Shown piece after piece: positions 16,785-25,824 of a stretch of DNA of 64,000 bases (positions are counted from its first letter, which is position 1; the number at the start of each line of letters is the position of its first letter). This DNA comes from Bog-473 sp036491435. GTDB taxonomy: Bacteria; Actinomycetota; Acidimicrobiia; Acidimicrobiales; RAAP-2. Under the pieces are notes generated by a model that was given only the letters and a program-made list of their open reading frames with translations, was not told the origin of the DNA and did not search any database. The stretch is from contig DASXBZ010000012.1 in NCBI GenBank assembly GCA_036491435.1, forward strand, positions 1 through 64,000. Direction: 5' to 3'. A program made the position numbers and the translations under genes.

Positions 16785-17198
16785 ATGGCGTCGTACCCGT
16801 TCCTCAGCGACGAATGGCTGGATCAGGCGCGCAAGATCCGCGCCGAGTACGAGGGCAAGACGGCGCCGATCCCCCACGTCGTCCGCATGAACCTCGTCGT
16901 GACCGCGGTCCCCTTCTCGGAGGAGGACATCCTCGCCCACATGGACACCTCGAGCGGTGAGTTGGTCCTCGACACGGGCCACCTCGAGACCCAGGACCTC
17001 AAGGTGACGGTCGACTACGACACCGCCAAGGCGATCCTGATCGAGGGAAACCCCCAGGCAGGCATGCAGGCCTTCATGGCCGGCAAGGTGCGCGTCGAGG
17101 GCGACATGGCGAAGCTGATGGCGCTCCAGGCCGCCCCGGCGGCGACCGACCCGACGGCAGCCGAGTTGGCCGGCCGCATCCGCGACATCACCGAGTAA
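16785..17198 (+). CDS. SCP2-like sterol/lipid carrier domain protein
   Basis: 137-residue protein of the SCP-2 sterol transfer fold, a hydrophobic-tunnel carrier that binds lipids or acyl-CoA. Visible family features are the DLKVTVDYDTAKAILIEGN strand-helix and MAGKVRVEGDMAKLMALQA near the C-terminus. N-terminal helix FLSDEWLDQARKIRAEY is typical of the stand-alone actinobacterial form. A strong Shine-Dalgarno GAAGGAG (16768-16774) sets the ATG. Its stop lies 7 nt from the end of the convergent MFS gene. The ligand is unknown. Confidence 0.85.
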   Translation: MASYPFLSDEWLDQARKIRAEYEGKTAPIPHVVRMNLVVTAVPFSEEDILAHMDTSSGELVLDTGHLETQDLKVTVDYDTAKAILIEGNPQAGMQAFMAGKVRVEGDMAKLMALQAAPAATDPTAAELAGRIRDITE

Positions 17199-17205
17199 CG
17201 AGCAG

Positions 17206-18825
17206 TCAGGCGGGGTCGACAAGCAGTTGAGCGGCCCGCGCCGAGCGCGGCAACGGGCGAATGAAGAGCGCACAGACCACGGCCAGTGCGGCCACGAACG
17301 TGCCCACCCAGAACGGCACGCTGAAACTGTGGAGCAGCGCGGTGCTGTGGTGCACGTTGCCCAGCCCCGAGTTCTTCGCGATCGTCTCCTGGATCGTCAG
17401 CACGAGCTGGATGCCGGCCACCTCTCCCACTTGCGCGGCCAGCAACTGCGCCGCGCTCATGACGCCGTACTCGGACTCCGCGAGCTCGTTCGACATCGTC
17501 GACGAGGTCGCCGGCATGGACACCCCCATCCCGAGTCCCGAGAGAGCCAGCGCCACCACGACCACGATGATCGCCGACGAGGCCCCGAGCGTCGCGAAGA
17601 TCACCATGGAGAGCAGGAGCGACACCGTCCCGAAGAGCGTCGCCGTCCGCTCCCCCGTCCGCACGGTCATGTACCCGGCGATGGGCGCGCTGATCGCGAA
17701 TACCAAGGGCCGCGCCACGGACAGGAACCCGACCTGCGACACGCTGTATCCGTAGACCTGTTCCATGAGCAACGGGAACAGGAAGAACGCGCCGAAGTAG
17801 GCGAAGCTGGTGCAGAACTTCGTGCCCATTGGGAACATGAAGTTGCGTCGTCGCCAATAGGTCGTCGGTATGAGCGGCGTGGCGAAGGTCGCCTCCCTCC
17901 ATACGAAGATGACACCCAACGTCACCGCGACGGCGCCCGACACGACGACACCAACCGAGGTCCAGCCTGCGATCGGCCCGATGCTCAGCACGAGCATGGC
18001 GGCGGTCACGCCACCGGCCAGACTCCAGCTCCCGACCCAGTCCATGCCCGCCCAGACGCTGGGCTTCTTCCCATTGGCCTCGACCGCCTCGTCGACGGCC
18101 GGCGGCGCCTTCGTCCGTCGTCGGGTCGGCAACAGGGTCGCCACCACGACCGAGGCGATCACCAGCAGCACCAGTTGGCCCCAGAAGAGGGTCCGCCAAC
18201 CGAAGTACTGGATCACCGGTGACCCCAGCGTCACCCCGAGGACCGGCCCGCCGGCCCCCACCAGCGACCACCAACCCAGGGCCTTCACCCGATCCTGGGG
18301 CGCGAAGAGCTCGAGGATGATGGCCATCGACGCCGTTCCTGTCGCTGCGCCCTGGACGCCGTCGAGGACGCGGGCGAACAGCAGCATCCCTACGTCCGGC
18401 GCGGTGGCGGTGAGGACCGCACTGACCATGGCCCCGAGCAGTCCGAACTGATAGAGCCGGCGGTGGCCGAACAGGTCGCCCGCCTTGCCGAAGAACGGCG
18501 CCGCCACGCCGAATGCCAGCAGTGGTCCCGTCGAGGCCCAGGCGAGCACCGAGAAGTTGGTGTGGAATTCCGCCTTGACCGTGGGGAGCGCCACGACGAA
18601 GACGGTGAACGTGATGTTGAGGGCCAGCAGCCCGGACAAGAGGGCCACCAGCGCCCACCACTGGTAGCGGGGGCTCCGGACCGCCCGGTCCGTGACGCGG
18701 CGGCGCAGCAGGACGAACCAGTTGGTGTTGACCGACCCGTCCCCCAGGGTCCCCATGGCCGCTCCGCCTGGATCCGCCACCGGGTCGAGGAGCGCGTCAG
18801 ATCGCTCGACCGGTGATCCGTCCAT
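17206..18825 (-). CDS. MFS exporter, DHA2 (14-helix) type
   Basis: 539-residue drug:H+ antiporter-like transporter. The first helix pair (LVALLSGLLALNITFTVFVVALP), the GKAGDLFGHRRLY motif A and the motif C-like GAGGPVLGVTLGSPVIQYFGWR are clear; 14 hydrophobic segments can be counted roughly. The ATG at 18825 was chosen because TAGGGT (18833-18838) lies 7 nt upstream, indicating a leaderless mRNA; a longer frame begins at 18873 but would run through that promoter. Residues 1-40 are polar and cytoplasmic. Substrate unknown. Confidence 0.9.
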   Translation of the reverse strand: MDGSPVERSDALLDPVADPGGAAMGTLGDGSVNTNWFVLLRRRVTDRAVRSPRYQWWALVALLSGLLALNITFTVFVVALPTVKAEFHTNFSVLAWASTGPLLAFGVAAPFFGKAGDLFGHRRLYQFGLLGAMVSAVLTATAPDVGMLLFARVLDGVQGAATGTASMAIILELFAPQDRVKALGWWSLVGAGGPVLGVTLGSPVIQYFGWRTLFWGQLVLLVIASVVVATLLPTRRRTKAPPAVDEAVEANGKKPSVWAGMDWVGSWSLAGGVTAAMLVLSIGPIAGWTSVGVVVSGAVAVTLGVIFVWREATFATPLIPTTYWRRRNFMFPMGTKFCTSFAYFGAFFLFPLLMEQVYGYSVSQVGFLSVARPLVFAISAPIAGYMTVRTGERTATLFGTVSLLLSMVIFATLGASSAIIVVVVALALSGLGMGVSMPATSSTMSNELAESEYGVMSAAQLLAAQVGEVAGIQLVLTIQETIAKNSGLGNVHHSTALLHSFSVPFWVGTFVAALAVVCALFIRPLPRSARAAQLLVDPA

Positions 18826-18832
18826 CTGGGAC

Positions 18833-18838
18833 ACCCTA
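18833..18838 (-). promoter_or_regulatory. -10 hexamer TAGGGT, MFS gene
   Basis: 7 nt before the ATG at 18825; supports a leaderless start and argues against the longer N-terminus. Confidence 0.5.
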
Positions 18839-18914
18839 CCGGGGGCCAATTTCCCGATTTCCTGCGCCGCCAACCCGCCCGGTGCGGCTCGTACCCGCCC
18901 TCAGCGAACGGTCG

Positions 18915-19229
18915 TCACCGCATGCCGCGCAGCCGGAACCACCAGTTCGGGTCCCGTCCGTGCGCGTGGAAGTGGTTCGGGATCTGGCGCATCACGCGGT
19001 CCACCGACCACTCGCCCGGCCCGAAACGCGCGTCGGCCACCCGCGTCAGCTGGCCCAGCATGTGGTCGACGGCGTCGTCGGGCGGGACCGGCCCGTGCTG
19101 CTTCCAGACGACCATGGGCACGCCGCATACCTCGCAGTCGGCCACCCAACACACGTCGTCCTCGTGGTGCCACTCCGACAGACGTGCCGCCTCGCACAGA
19201 TCACAGCTCGGGTCGAACGGGAGGGCCAC
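18915..19229 (-). CDS. Small HIT-like protein with two Cys-X2-Cys pairs
   Basis: 104-residue protein starting with GTG. It carries CDLC (9-12) and CEVC (32-35) knuckles that could bind Zn, the stretch PMVVWKQHGPVPPDDAVDHM, and a C-terminal NHFHAH resembling the H-x-H-x-H of histidine-triad proteins, though the full HIT signature is not there. Function unknown; the pattern suggests a truncated or derived HIT-like nucleotide-binding protein. It lies between the MFS exporter and the PASTA kinase, 26 nt from the latter, and could be co-transcribed behind it. Confidence 0.75.
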   Translation of the reverse strand: MALPFDPSCDLCEAARLSEWHHEDDVCWVADCEVCGVPMVVWKQHGPVPPDDAVDHMLGQLTRVADARFGPGEWSVDRVMRQIPNHFHAHGRDPNWWFRLRGMR

Positions 19230-19255
19230 GGGAGACGGAAAGGTAGGTCAGTCGC

Positions 19256-21313
19256 TCAGTGCGTGAAGAGCTGGACGGCCGAACCGGTCGGCACCGTCGA
19301 TCCGATGGAGGGCTGCGTGCCGCTCACGTTGTTCGACGGGTTGCCCGACACACCCGACGGCGTCAGCCCGGCTTGTTGCAACGCGGCGTCCGCCTGCTGG
19401 ACGGAGTCACCCTTGACGTCGGGCACGGTCGTCGTCGGCGGTCCGGTCGACACGTTGACGGTCACGGCCGAGCCGTAGGGCGCCTGCGCCCCGCTCGCCG
19501 GCACCGTCGACACCACGTCCCCGTTCGGCACGGTCGGGTCCGACTGGTTGTGCTGGGTCGCCGTGAGCCCGACCGCCTGCAGCGCGGCCTGCGCCTGGGC
19601 GAAGGAGTACGTCTGCGGGATCTGCGGGACGGTCGCCGGCTCGTGCCCCAGCGACGGCACGAGCGTGATGGTCGCCCCGTACGGCGCCTTGGTCGGGTTC
19701 TGCGTCGAGCCGATCGTCCAGATGTCGAGCACCCCCGCCTGCACGTTGTTGTTGTAGGCCCCCGGCGCGCACACCGACTTGAAGTGCGCCGCCGTCAGCG
19801 CGGTCGACGCCTGGGCGCACGTCATGCCTGCAAGGCTCGGCACGGTCACGTTGGGCGGCCCGTCCGAGACGACGACCGTGACCGTCGTCCCCTCCTTGAC
19901 CGACACGCCGGCCTTCGGCTCCTGCGACACGATGTCCCCGGACCCCACCGTGATCGACTTGATCGGCCGGCCCTCGGCCAGGGTCATGTGCACCTTCGCC
20001 AGCGTCGTCCGGGCCTCGGGGACCGTCATGTTCGCCAACGTCGGCGTCGGGTGCGACGGCGTGAACACGTTCGTCCCGAACGCCACCGCGAGGCCGGCCG
20101 CCAGCAGCACGAGCGCCAGGGCGACCCCGGCGATCACCCAGGTCCGGCGACCACCGAGCCCGTGACGCTGCCACCAGTGCTGACGCTTCGGCGTCGGCAT
20201 CGGCGCCCCTCCGCCTCCACCGGATCCCCTCGAGCGGCCGAAGGCCTCGGCGTCGAAGACCTCGCCCGGCCCGGCCTTCGTTCCGACGGGGGCACCTGCC
20301 ATGCCGGCCACCATCGTCCCCCCCGCCGCGACGGCCGTCGCGCCCGCGGCCGCGGCCGCACCCGCACCCGCAGCGCCCACCGCAGCGGTCTTGGTATCGG
20401 TCAGCTCGCCCACCCCCGGCGCCTGGAACGCCGTGATCGGGGCCGACTTCTCGAGATGCGGGAACACCAGCGGCAGCGGTGCCGGCGACGGCAAGGCCGC
20501 CGCCAACGCACCCAGCCGGGCAGACAACCCCGCCGCGTCCAGACGAGCCGACACATCCGGCGCCGCCGCACGCGCCAACACGTCGTCCAACGGCCCGAGA
20601 GCCGGGTCGTGCGGCAACGGCTGGCCGATGCGGGCCGCCAGCGTCCCCATCGTCGTGTCCGTCACGAACGGGACCGTCCCCGTCACCGCCTCGTACAAGA
20701 CCAAGGACAAGGAGTAGACGTCGGCGCGCCCGTCGACCGGCTTGCCCTCCGCCGCCTCCGGCGAGATGTACCGGGCCGTCCCCACCATCGCCCCCGCGGG
20801 CTCCGTCCACGCGGCCTCCGCCAGCGCACGGGCCACGCCGAAGTCGGCGATCCGCACCCGCCCCTCCTCGTCGAACAAGAGGTTCGCCGGCTTCACGTCC
20901 CGGTGGACGAGTCCCCGCACGTGCGCATAGGCGAGCCCCTGCGCCACGTCGGCCCCCAACGCGGCGGCCTGCGCATGCGAGAGCCGCACGCCGCGGTCCA
21001 ACAGATCACGCAACGACCCCCCACCCAGGTACTCGAGCACGAGATACGGCTCGTCGTTGTCCTCGCCCCAGTCGAAGACCCGCAACACGTGTGGATGGTT
21101 CAAAGACGCGACCGACCGCGCCTCGGCCCGGAAACGCTTCAAGAACGCCTCGTCCGCGGCCAGGCCCGGCTGGAGCACCTTGACCGCGACATGGCGCTGC
21201 AACGACACGTCCTCGGCCAGATACACGTGAGCGGAAGCGCCGGTGCCCAGAGCGGAGAGCAGCCGGTACCGCTTCCCAAGGACCCGGCCGATGGAATCAG
21301 ATATCAGGGGCAT
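19256..21313 (-). CDS. pknB: PknB-type Ser/Thr protein kinase with four PASTA repeats
   Basis: 685-residue membrane kinase. Kinase domain 12-270: glycine loop LGTGASAHVYLAED, ATP Lys45, catalytic HRD 137-139 (HRDVKPANLL), DFG 157-159, activation segment GTARYISPE (SPE instead of APE). Then a 100-residue Ala/Gly/Pro-rich linker, one transmembrane helix 391-412, and four extracellular PASTA domains (about 423-490, 491-560, 561-630, 631-685), which in the family bind muropeptides or lipid II. It probably couples cell-wall status to growth. Unlike classic actinobacterial loci it is not next to pbpA, rodA or pstP but to ligA. Confidence 0.93.
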   Translation of the reverse strand: MPLISDSIGRVLGKRYRLLSALGTGASAHVYLAEDVSLQRHVAVKVLQPGLAADEAFLKRFRAEARSVASLNHPHVLRVFDWGEDNDEPYLVLEYLGGGSLRDLLDRGVRLSHAQAAALGADVAQGLAYAHVRGLVHRDVKPANLLFDEEGRVRIADFGVARALAEAAWTEPAGAMVGTARYISPEAAEGKPVDGRADVYSLSLVLYEAVTGTVPFVTDTTMGTLAARIGQPLPHDPALGPLDDVLARAAAPDVSARLDAAGLSARLGALAAALPSPAPLPLVFPHLEKSAPITAFQAPGVGELTDTKTAAVGAAGAGAAAAAGATAVAAGGTMVAGMAGAPVGTKAGPGEVFDAEAFGRSRGSGGGGGAPMPTPKRQHWWQRHGLGGRRTWVIAGVALALVLLAAGLAVAFGTNVFTPSHPTPTLANMTVPEARTTLAKVHMTLAEGRPIKSITVGSGDIVSQEPKAGVSVKEGTTVTVVVSDGPPNVTVPSLAGMTCAQASTALTAAHFKSVCAPGAYNNNVQAGVLDIWTIGSTQNPTKAPYGATITLVPSLGHEPATVPQIPQTYSFAQAQAALQAVGLTATQHNQSDPTVPNGDVVSTVPASGAQAPYGSAVTVNVSTGPPTTTVPDVKGDSVQQADAALQQAGLTPSGVSGNPSNNVSGTQPSIGSTVPTGSAVQLFTH

Positions 21314-21406
21314 CGGGCGGTTTTCAGGCTACCGACATCGCGCCCCGCTGCGGTGGACACCCCCCTACCAGCACGCCCATTGCCATACGGCCGCGCCCGG
21401 AACGCA

Positions 21407-23530
21407 TCACGGCAGCGCACCCGTCTCGAGCAGCGCGTCGAACCCCGACGCGTCGATCGTCGGGATACCGAGCTCCTCGGCCTTCTTGGTCTTGCTCGCC
21501 CCTGGAGCGTCCCCCACGACGACGACGAAGGTCTTCTTCGACACGCTGCCCGGCGACTTGCCGCCCCGGGCCATGATCGCCTCCTCGGCCCCCTCCCGCG
21601 TGTAGCCCGGCACCGCTCCGGTGACCACCACCGTCTTGCCCGCCAGCGTCTGCTCTTGGGCATCGGCCGCCCCGGTTCCGCCGTCCGTCGTCCCGGCGGC
21701 CCCCGGCTCCTCCGTGTTGACTCCCGCCGCCCGCAGCCGCTCGAGCACCGCCCCGTTTTGCGCCAGGAACTCTGCGACGCTTGCCGCGATCACCCCGCCC
21801 ACGCCGTCGACCGCCGCCAGCGCCTCGCCGGCGGCCGCCTCGATCACCTCCAGACTCCCGAAGGCGCGGGCCAACGCCCTCGCCCCGGTCGGCCCCAGAT
21901 GGCGGATCCCCAACGCGACCAGCAAGCGGCTCAGCGGCTGGGCCTTCGACGCCTCGATCGCCGCCACCAAGTTGGACGCCGAGATCTGCGCAAAGCGCTC
22001 CAGCTGCACCAGCTGCTCGACGGTGAGGCCGTAGAGATCGGGCGGATCGTTGATGAGCCCCGCGCCCACGAGCTGGAACACGCGCTCCTCGCCCAGCCCC
22101 TCGATGTCCATCGCCCCCCGCGAGGCGTAGTGCGCGATCCGCTGCACCCGCTGTGACGGGCAGTCGATGTTGGTGCAGAACGTGTCGCTCTCACCGAGTA
22201 GGCGAGTAAGCGGCTCGCCACACGACGGGCACTTCGACGGGAACTTCCACTTCGGCTTGCGCCGTGCCGGCACGCCCGGGCCTTCCTTGACGGGACCCAC
22301 GACTTCAGGGATCACGTCGCCCGCCTTGCGCACGATCACCAGGTCGCCGGGGCGCACGTCTTTCGCCGCGACCTGGTCCTCGTTGTGCAACGTCGCCAAG
22401 CCGACCGTCGACCCGCCGACGAACACGGGCTCGAGCCGGGCGAACGGTGTCGCCCGGCCGGTTCGGCCGATGGAGACCATGATGTCGAGCAGCCTCGTCG
22501 TGCGCTCCTCCGGCGGGAACTTGAAGGCGATCGCCCACCGGGGCGCGCGGGAGGTGAAGCCGAGGGCGGCCTGGAGGGCGAAGTCGTCCACCTTGGCGAC
22601 GACGCCGTCGATCTCGTAGGCGAGCGAATGGCGTTCCTCCTCGAGCTCCCGGCAGCGGGCGCCCACGGCATCCATGCCCTCCACCCGCCGGGCGTCGGGG
22701 CTCACCGGGAATCCGGCCTTGGCCAGTTGCGCCAGTGTCCCGGTCTGGGTCGTCGCCGGCCATTTGCTCTTCGCCGGGGCTCCCTCGACGAAGCCGACCG
22801 AGTAGGCCCAGAAGTGGAGTGGTCGTTTGGCGGTGACGGACGGGTCCTTCTGCCGCAACGCGCCCGCCGCCGAGTTGCGCGGGTTGACGAAGAGCCGTTC
22901 GCCCGCGTCGGCCTGGCGCTTGTTCATCGCGTCGAACTCGGCCACGGGCATGTAGATCTCGCCCCGCACCTCGAGCACGTCCGGATACGGGCCGCCCGCC
23001 TTGGCCAACTCGTGCGGCACGTCGCCGACGGTGGCGACGTTGGCGGTGACGTCCTCGCCGGTGACGCCGTCACCGCGCGTTGCCGCCTGAACGAACCTTC
23101 CCTTCTCGTAGACCAACGACATGGCCACGCCGTCGACCTTCGGTTCCGTGGAGAACGCGAGCGACGCCAGGTTGAGGTCGGGCAGCGCCCGATGCACGCG
23201 TTCGGACCACGCGCGCAGTTCGTCCTCCGAGAACGCGTTGTCGAGGCTCATCATCGGCACCCGATGGCGGACCTCTTGGAACAGCCCCGACGGGGCGCCG
23301 CCACCCACGGTGAGCGTCGGCGAGTCGGGTGTGGCGAGTTCGGGATAGTCCGATTCGAGCTGGCGCAGTTCGACGATCAAGAGGTCGTACTCGGAGTCGG
23401 GGATCTCCGGTTCGCCCAGCGCGTAGTACAGCTCGTTGTGGTGCTGGATCTGGGCCCGCAGCTCCTTCGCCCGGGCCGCTGCCTCCCGCGGCGCCTTTCC
23501 CTTCTTCCCGTCCGAGCCGCTTGCAACCAT
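21407..23530 (-). CDS. ligA: NAD-dependent DNA ligase
   Basis: Seals nicks in replication and repair using NAD+. 707 residues: Ia domain with HHNELYYALGEPEIPDSEYD, adenylation site Lys131 in TEPKVDGVAMSL, RGDGVTGEDVT, OB fold, Cys4 zinc finger (CPSCGEPL...CTNIDCPSQR), HhH repeats and a C-terminal BRCT domain (LAGKTVVVTGAVPGYTREGAEEAI). A Ser/Ala-rich insert precedes the BRCT. Start ATG at 23530 lies one nucleotide from the mnmA stop; the longer frame starting at 23572 overlaps mnmA and looks non-native. Confidence 0.97.
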   Translation of the reverse strand: MVASGSDGKKGKAPREAAARAKELRAQIQHHNELYYALGEPEIPDSEYDLLIVELRQLESDYPELATPDSPTLTVGGGAPSGLFQEVRHRVPMMSLDNAFSEDELRAWSERVHRALPDLNLASLAFSTEPKVDGVAMSLVYEKGRFVQAATRGDGVTGEDVTANVATVGDVPHELAKAGGPYPDVLEVRGEIYMPVAEFDAMNKRQADAGERLFVNPRNSAAGALRQKDPSVTAKRPLHFWAYSVGFVEGAPAKSKWPATTQTGTLAQLAKAGFPVSPDARRVEGMDAVGARCRELEEERHSLAYEIDGVVAKVDDFALQAALGFTSRAPRWAIAFKFPPEERTTRLLDIMVSIGRTGRATPFARLEPVFVGGSTVGLATLHNEDQVAAKDVRPGDLVIVRKAGDVIPEVVGPVKEGPGVPARRKPKWKFPSKCPSCGEPLTRLLGESDTFCTNIDCPSQRVQRIAHYASRGAMDIEGLGEERVFQLVGAGLINDPPDLYGLTVEQLVQLERFAQISASNLVAAIEASKAQPLSRLLVALGIRHLGPTGARALARAFGSLEVIEAAAGEALAAVDGVGGVIAASVAEFLAQNGAVLERLRAAGVNTEEPGAAGTTDGGTGAADAQEQTLAGKTVVVTGAVPGYTREGAEEAIMARGGKSPGSVSKKTFVVVVGDAPGASKTKKAEELGIPTIDASGFDALLETGALP

Positions 23531-23531
23531 G

Positions 23532-24596
23532 TCAGGCGGCGATGCCCGCGCCGACCACGGCGTCGGGATCATCGGCGTCGTAGAGGGCCACCGTTTGCCC
23601 GGGTGCGACCGGCCGCTGGGCCGAGTCGAAGCGGATCACCAACCCGCCTCGCTCTTCGTCTGTGTCCACCGTGCACTGGATCGGTCGCCCGTGCGCGCTC
23701 ACCTGCGCCACTGCCCGAGCGCCGGAGAAGAGCGGGCCGTCCACCCACGTCACCGAGCCGCCCGGCAAGAACACAGACGAACGCGCCACCGCCTCTGCGC
23801 CGCCCACGGTGACGCGCCGCGCCGTCACGTCGACGTGCGTGACATAACGCCGCTTGCCGTCGCCGCCGTGGCCCATACCGCGCCGCTGGCCGACCGTCAC
23901 CAGCTCGACCGCGTCGACGGTGCCCGCCGGGTTGCCGGCGGCATCGAAGACCTCGCCGGGGTGCAGATCGAGTCGGCCGGCGAGGAACCCCTCCCGGCCC
24001 TCGGCGCTGCCGATGAAACAGACGTCCTGGCTGTCCGGCTTCATGGCCGTTCGGAGGCCGAGTCGGTGCGCGTGCTCCCGCACCTCGTTCTTTGTCATCT
24101 CCCCGACCGGGAAGAGAACACGGGCCAGCTCACCCTGGCCCAGCATGGACAGCACATAGGACTGGTCCTTGGCATCGTCGACGCCCCGGCGCAACGAGAG
24201 AGGACCGCCGTGCGCCTCGGCCACGCGGGCGTGGTGACCGGTGGCCAGCCGGTCGAATCCCAGCCGATCGGCCCGGTGCAACAGGCGATCGAACTTGATC
24301 GTCCGGTTGCACTCGATGCAGGGATTCGGCGTCCGCCCCGCTGCGTGCGCCCCGACATATGGCGTGACCACGTGGTGGTCGAAGTCCTCGGTCAGGTTAA
24401 AGACGTGGTGGTCGATGCCCAGCTGCTGGGCCACCCGCCGCGCGTCCTCCACGTCGGCGACGGAACAACAGCCCGAGTCCGACTCGCCACCCCAGAGCTT
24501 GAGGGTGGCACCCACGACCTCATGGCCGTCTTGCACCAGGAGCGCGGCCGCGACGGAGGAATCGACTCCCCCGGACATGGCAACGAGCACCCGCAT
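23532..24596 (-). CDS. mnmA: tRNA 2-thiouridylase
   Basis: Adds sulfur to U34 of Lys, Glu and Gln tRNAs. 354 residues: PP-loop ATPase motif MSGGVDSSVAAALL near the N-terminus, first catalytic Cys in TPNPCIECN and second in DSQDVCFIG, C-terminal beta-barrel for tRNA. Start ATG 24596; GTG 24602 is possible, but CACACT 6 nt before the ATG suggests a leaderless mRNA from the ATG. The adjacent cysteine desulfurase (same strand, 21 nt upstream) is the natural sulfur donor, so the pair forms a thiolation unit. Confidence 0.96.
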   Translation of the reverse strand: MRVLVAMSGGVDSSVAAALLVQDGHEVVGATLKLWGGESDSGCCSVADVEDARRVAQQLGIDHHVFNLTEDFDHHVVTPYVGAHAAGRTPNPCIECNRTIKFDRLLHRADRLGFDRLATGHHARVAEAHGGPLSLRRGVDDAKDQSYVLSMLGQGELARVLFPVGEMTKNEVREHAHRLGLRTAMKPDSQDVCFIGSAEGREGFLAGRLDLHPGEVFDAAGNPAGTVDAVELVTVGQRRGMGHGGDGKRRYVTHVDVTARRVTVGGAEAVARSSVFLPGGSVTWVDGPLFSGARAVAQVSAHGRPIQCTVDTDEERGGLVIRFDSAQRPVAPGQTVALYDADDPDAVVGAGIAA

Positions 24597-24617
24597 GCGC
24601 ACAGTGTGCCAAACGGC

Positions 24618-25784
24618 TCAGACGGCCCGGCGCAGCGCGGCCGCCACCCTGGGCACCTCGGCGAGCGCGCGGTCGACGTCTTCGTCGGTCGTGTCGTGGC
24701 CCAGGGAGAATCGCACGGCCCCGACGGCCCAATCCCGGTCCACCCCCATGGCGGCGAGCACGTGGCTGGGCTCGAGGGCGCCGCTCGCACAGGACGAGCC
24801 GCCGGACACACAGATCCCATTGCCGCCGAGGGCCACGAGCAACTCCTCCCGGTCCACGTCCGGCAGGCAGAGATGCAGATGCCCGGGCAGAACCGAGCTG
24901 CCGACGGGCACGGTGCGATGGGCCCAGGGCATCGCGGCCAGCAACCCTTCGGCCAGGCGGTCCCGCAACTTTGAAACATGGCTGACCGCGGCCGCCCGTT
25001 CCTTGCTGACGAGTTGGAGCGCGGCGGCCATCCCGACGGCGCCGGCGACGTCGGGCGTCCCGCTGCGGCGCTCGCGCTCTTGTCCCCCGCCGTAGATGCG
25101 GGGCGACAGCGTCACGCGGGAGCTCACGGCCAAGGCGCCGGTGCCGACCGGGCCGCCGAACTTGTGCGCGCTCAGGCCCACCATGTCGACGCCGGCGGCA
25201 ACGTCGGCGAGGTCGAGGTACGGCGCGGCCTGGACGGCGTCGGTGAACACGTAGGCGGCCGGTGCGCGTCGCCGCACCGAATCGACGACGTCGGCCAACG
25301 GCTGGATGACGCCGGTCTCGTTGTTGGCCGTCATGACGGCGACCACCGTGCAGCGCGGGGAGAGGGTGCTGTCGAGCGCGTCGCGATCGATCAGCCCGGC
25401 GCGATCGACCGGCAGCTCGCGCACGTCGACGCCCATCTGGCCGGCCGCCTTCGCCGACTCGCGCACGGCGGGGTGCTCGACGGCCGACGCCAGCACGACG
25501 GCCTCGCCTCGGGTACGGAAGGCGGCCTCGGCGGTGCCGAGGACGGCGAGGTTGGCCGCCTCTGTCCCACCGGAGGTGAAGACGATCTCGCCGGGGTCGC
25601 GGCCGAGAAACGCCGCGACCTCGTCCCGGGCGTCCTCCAGGAGGGCGCGGGCGCGCTGCGCCGGCGGGTGGCTCCCGGTGGGGTTGCCGAGCTGGCGCTC
25701 GTGCACCGACGCCATGGCCGCGGCGACCTCCGGCCGCAGCGGGGTGGTCGCCGCGTGGTCGAGGTAGGTGATCGGGCTGCTCAT
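24618..25784 (-). CDS. Cysteine desulfurase (NifS/IscS-like)
   Basis: PLP enzyme that takes sulfur from cysteine and delivers it as a persulfide. 388 residues with AATTPLRPEV at the N-terminus, cofactor Lys in GLSAHKFGGPVGTGAL and the catalytic Cys in VSGGSSCASGA. The active Cys loop is of the long, class I (NifS/IscS) type. Context ahead of mnmA suggests it serves tRNA thiolation, as IscS does; Fe-S cluster supply is an alternative or extra role. Confidence 0.94.
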   Translation of the reverse strand: MSSPITYLDHAATTPLRPEVAAAMASVHERQLGNPTGSHPPAQRARALLEDARDEVAAFLGRDPGEIVFTSGGTEAANLAVLGTAEAAFRTRGEAVVLASAVEHPAVRESAKAAGQMGVDVRELPVDRAGLIDRDALDSTLSPRCTVVAVMTANNETGVIQPLADVVDSVRRRAPAAYVFTDAVQAAPYLDLADVAAGVDMVGLSAHKFGGPVGTGALAVSSRVTLSPRIYGGGQERERRSGTPDVAGAVGMAAALQLVSKERAAAVSHVSKLRDRLAEGLLAAMPWAHRTVPVGSSVLPGHLHLCLPDVDREELLVALGGNGICVSGGSSCASGALEPSHVLAAMGVDRDWAVGAVRFSLGHDTTDEDVDRALAEVPRVAAALRRAV

Positions 25785-25824
25785 CGGGGCCCCGCCGGAG
25801 GGAGTCCGGCGGTCGGGGGCGGTG

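Noticed and set aside
19259..22156. Very long plus-strand open frame opposite the PASTA kinase and ligA
   Set aside because: It is an antisense shadow of two well-identified genes; its translation is Arg/Gly/His-rich with no domain, as expected in high-GC DNA.
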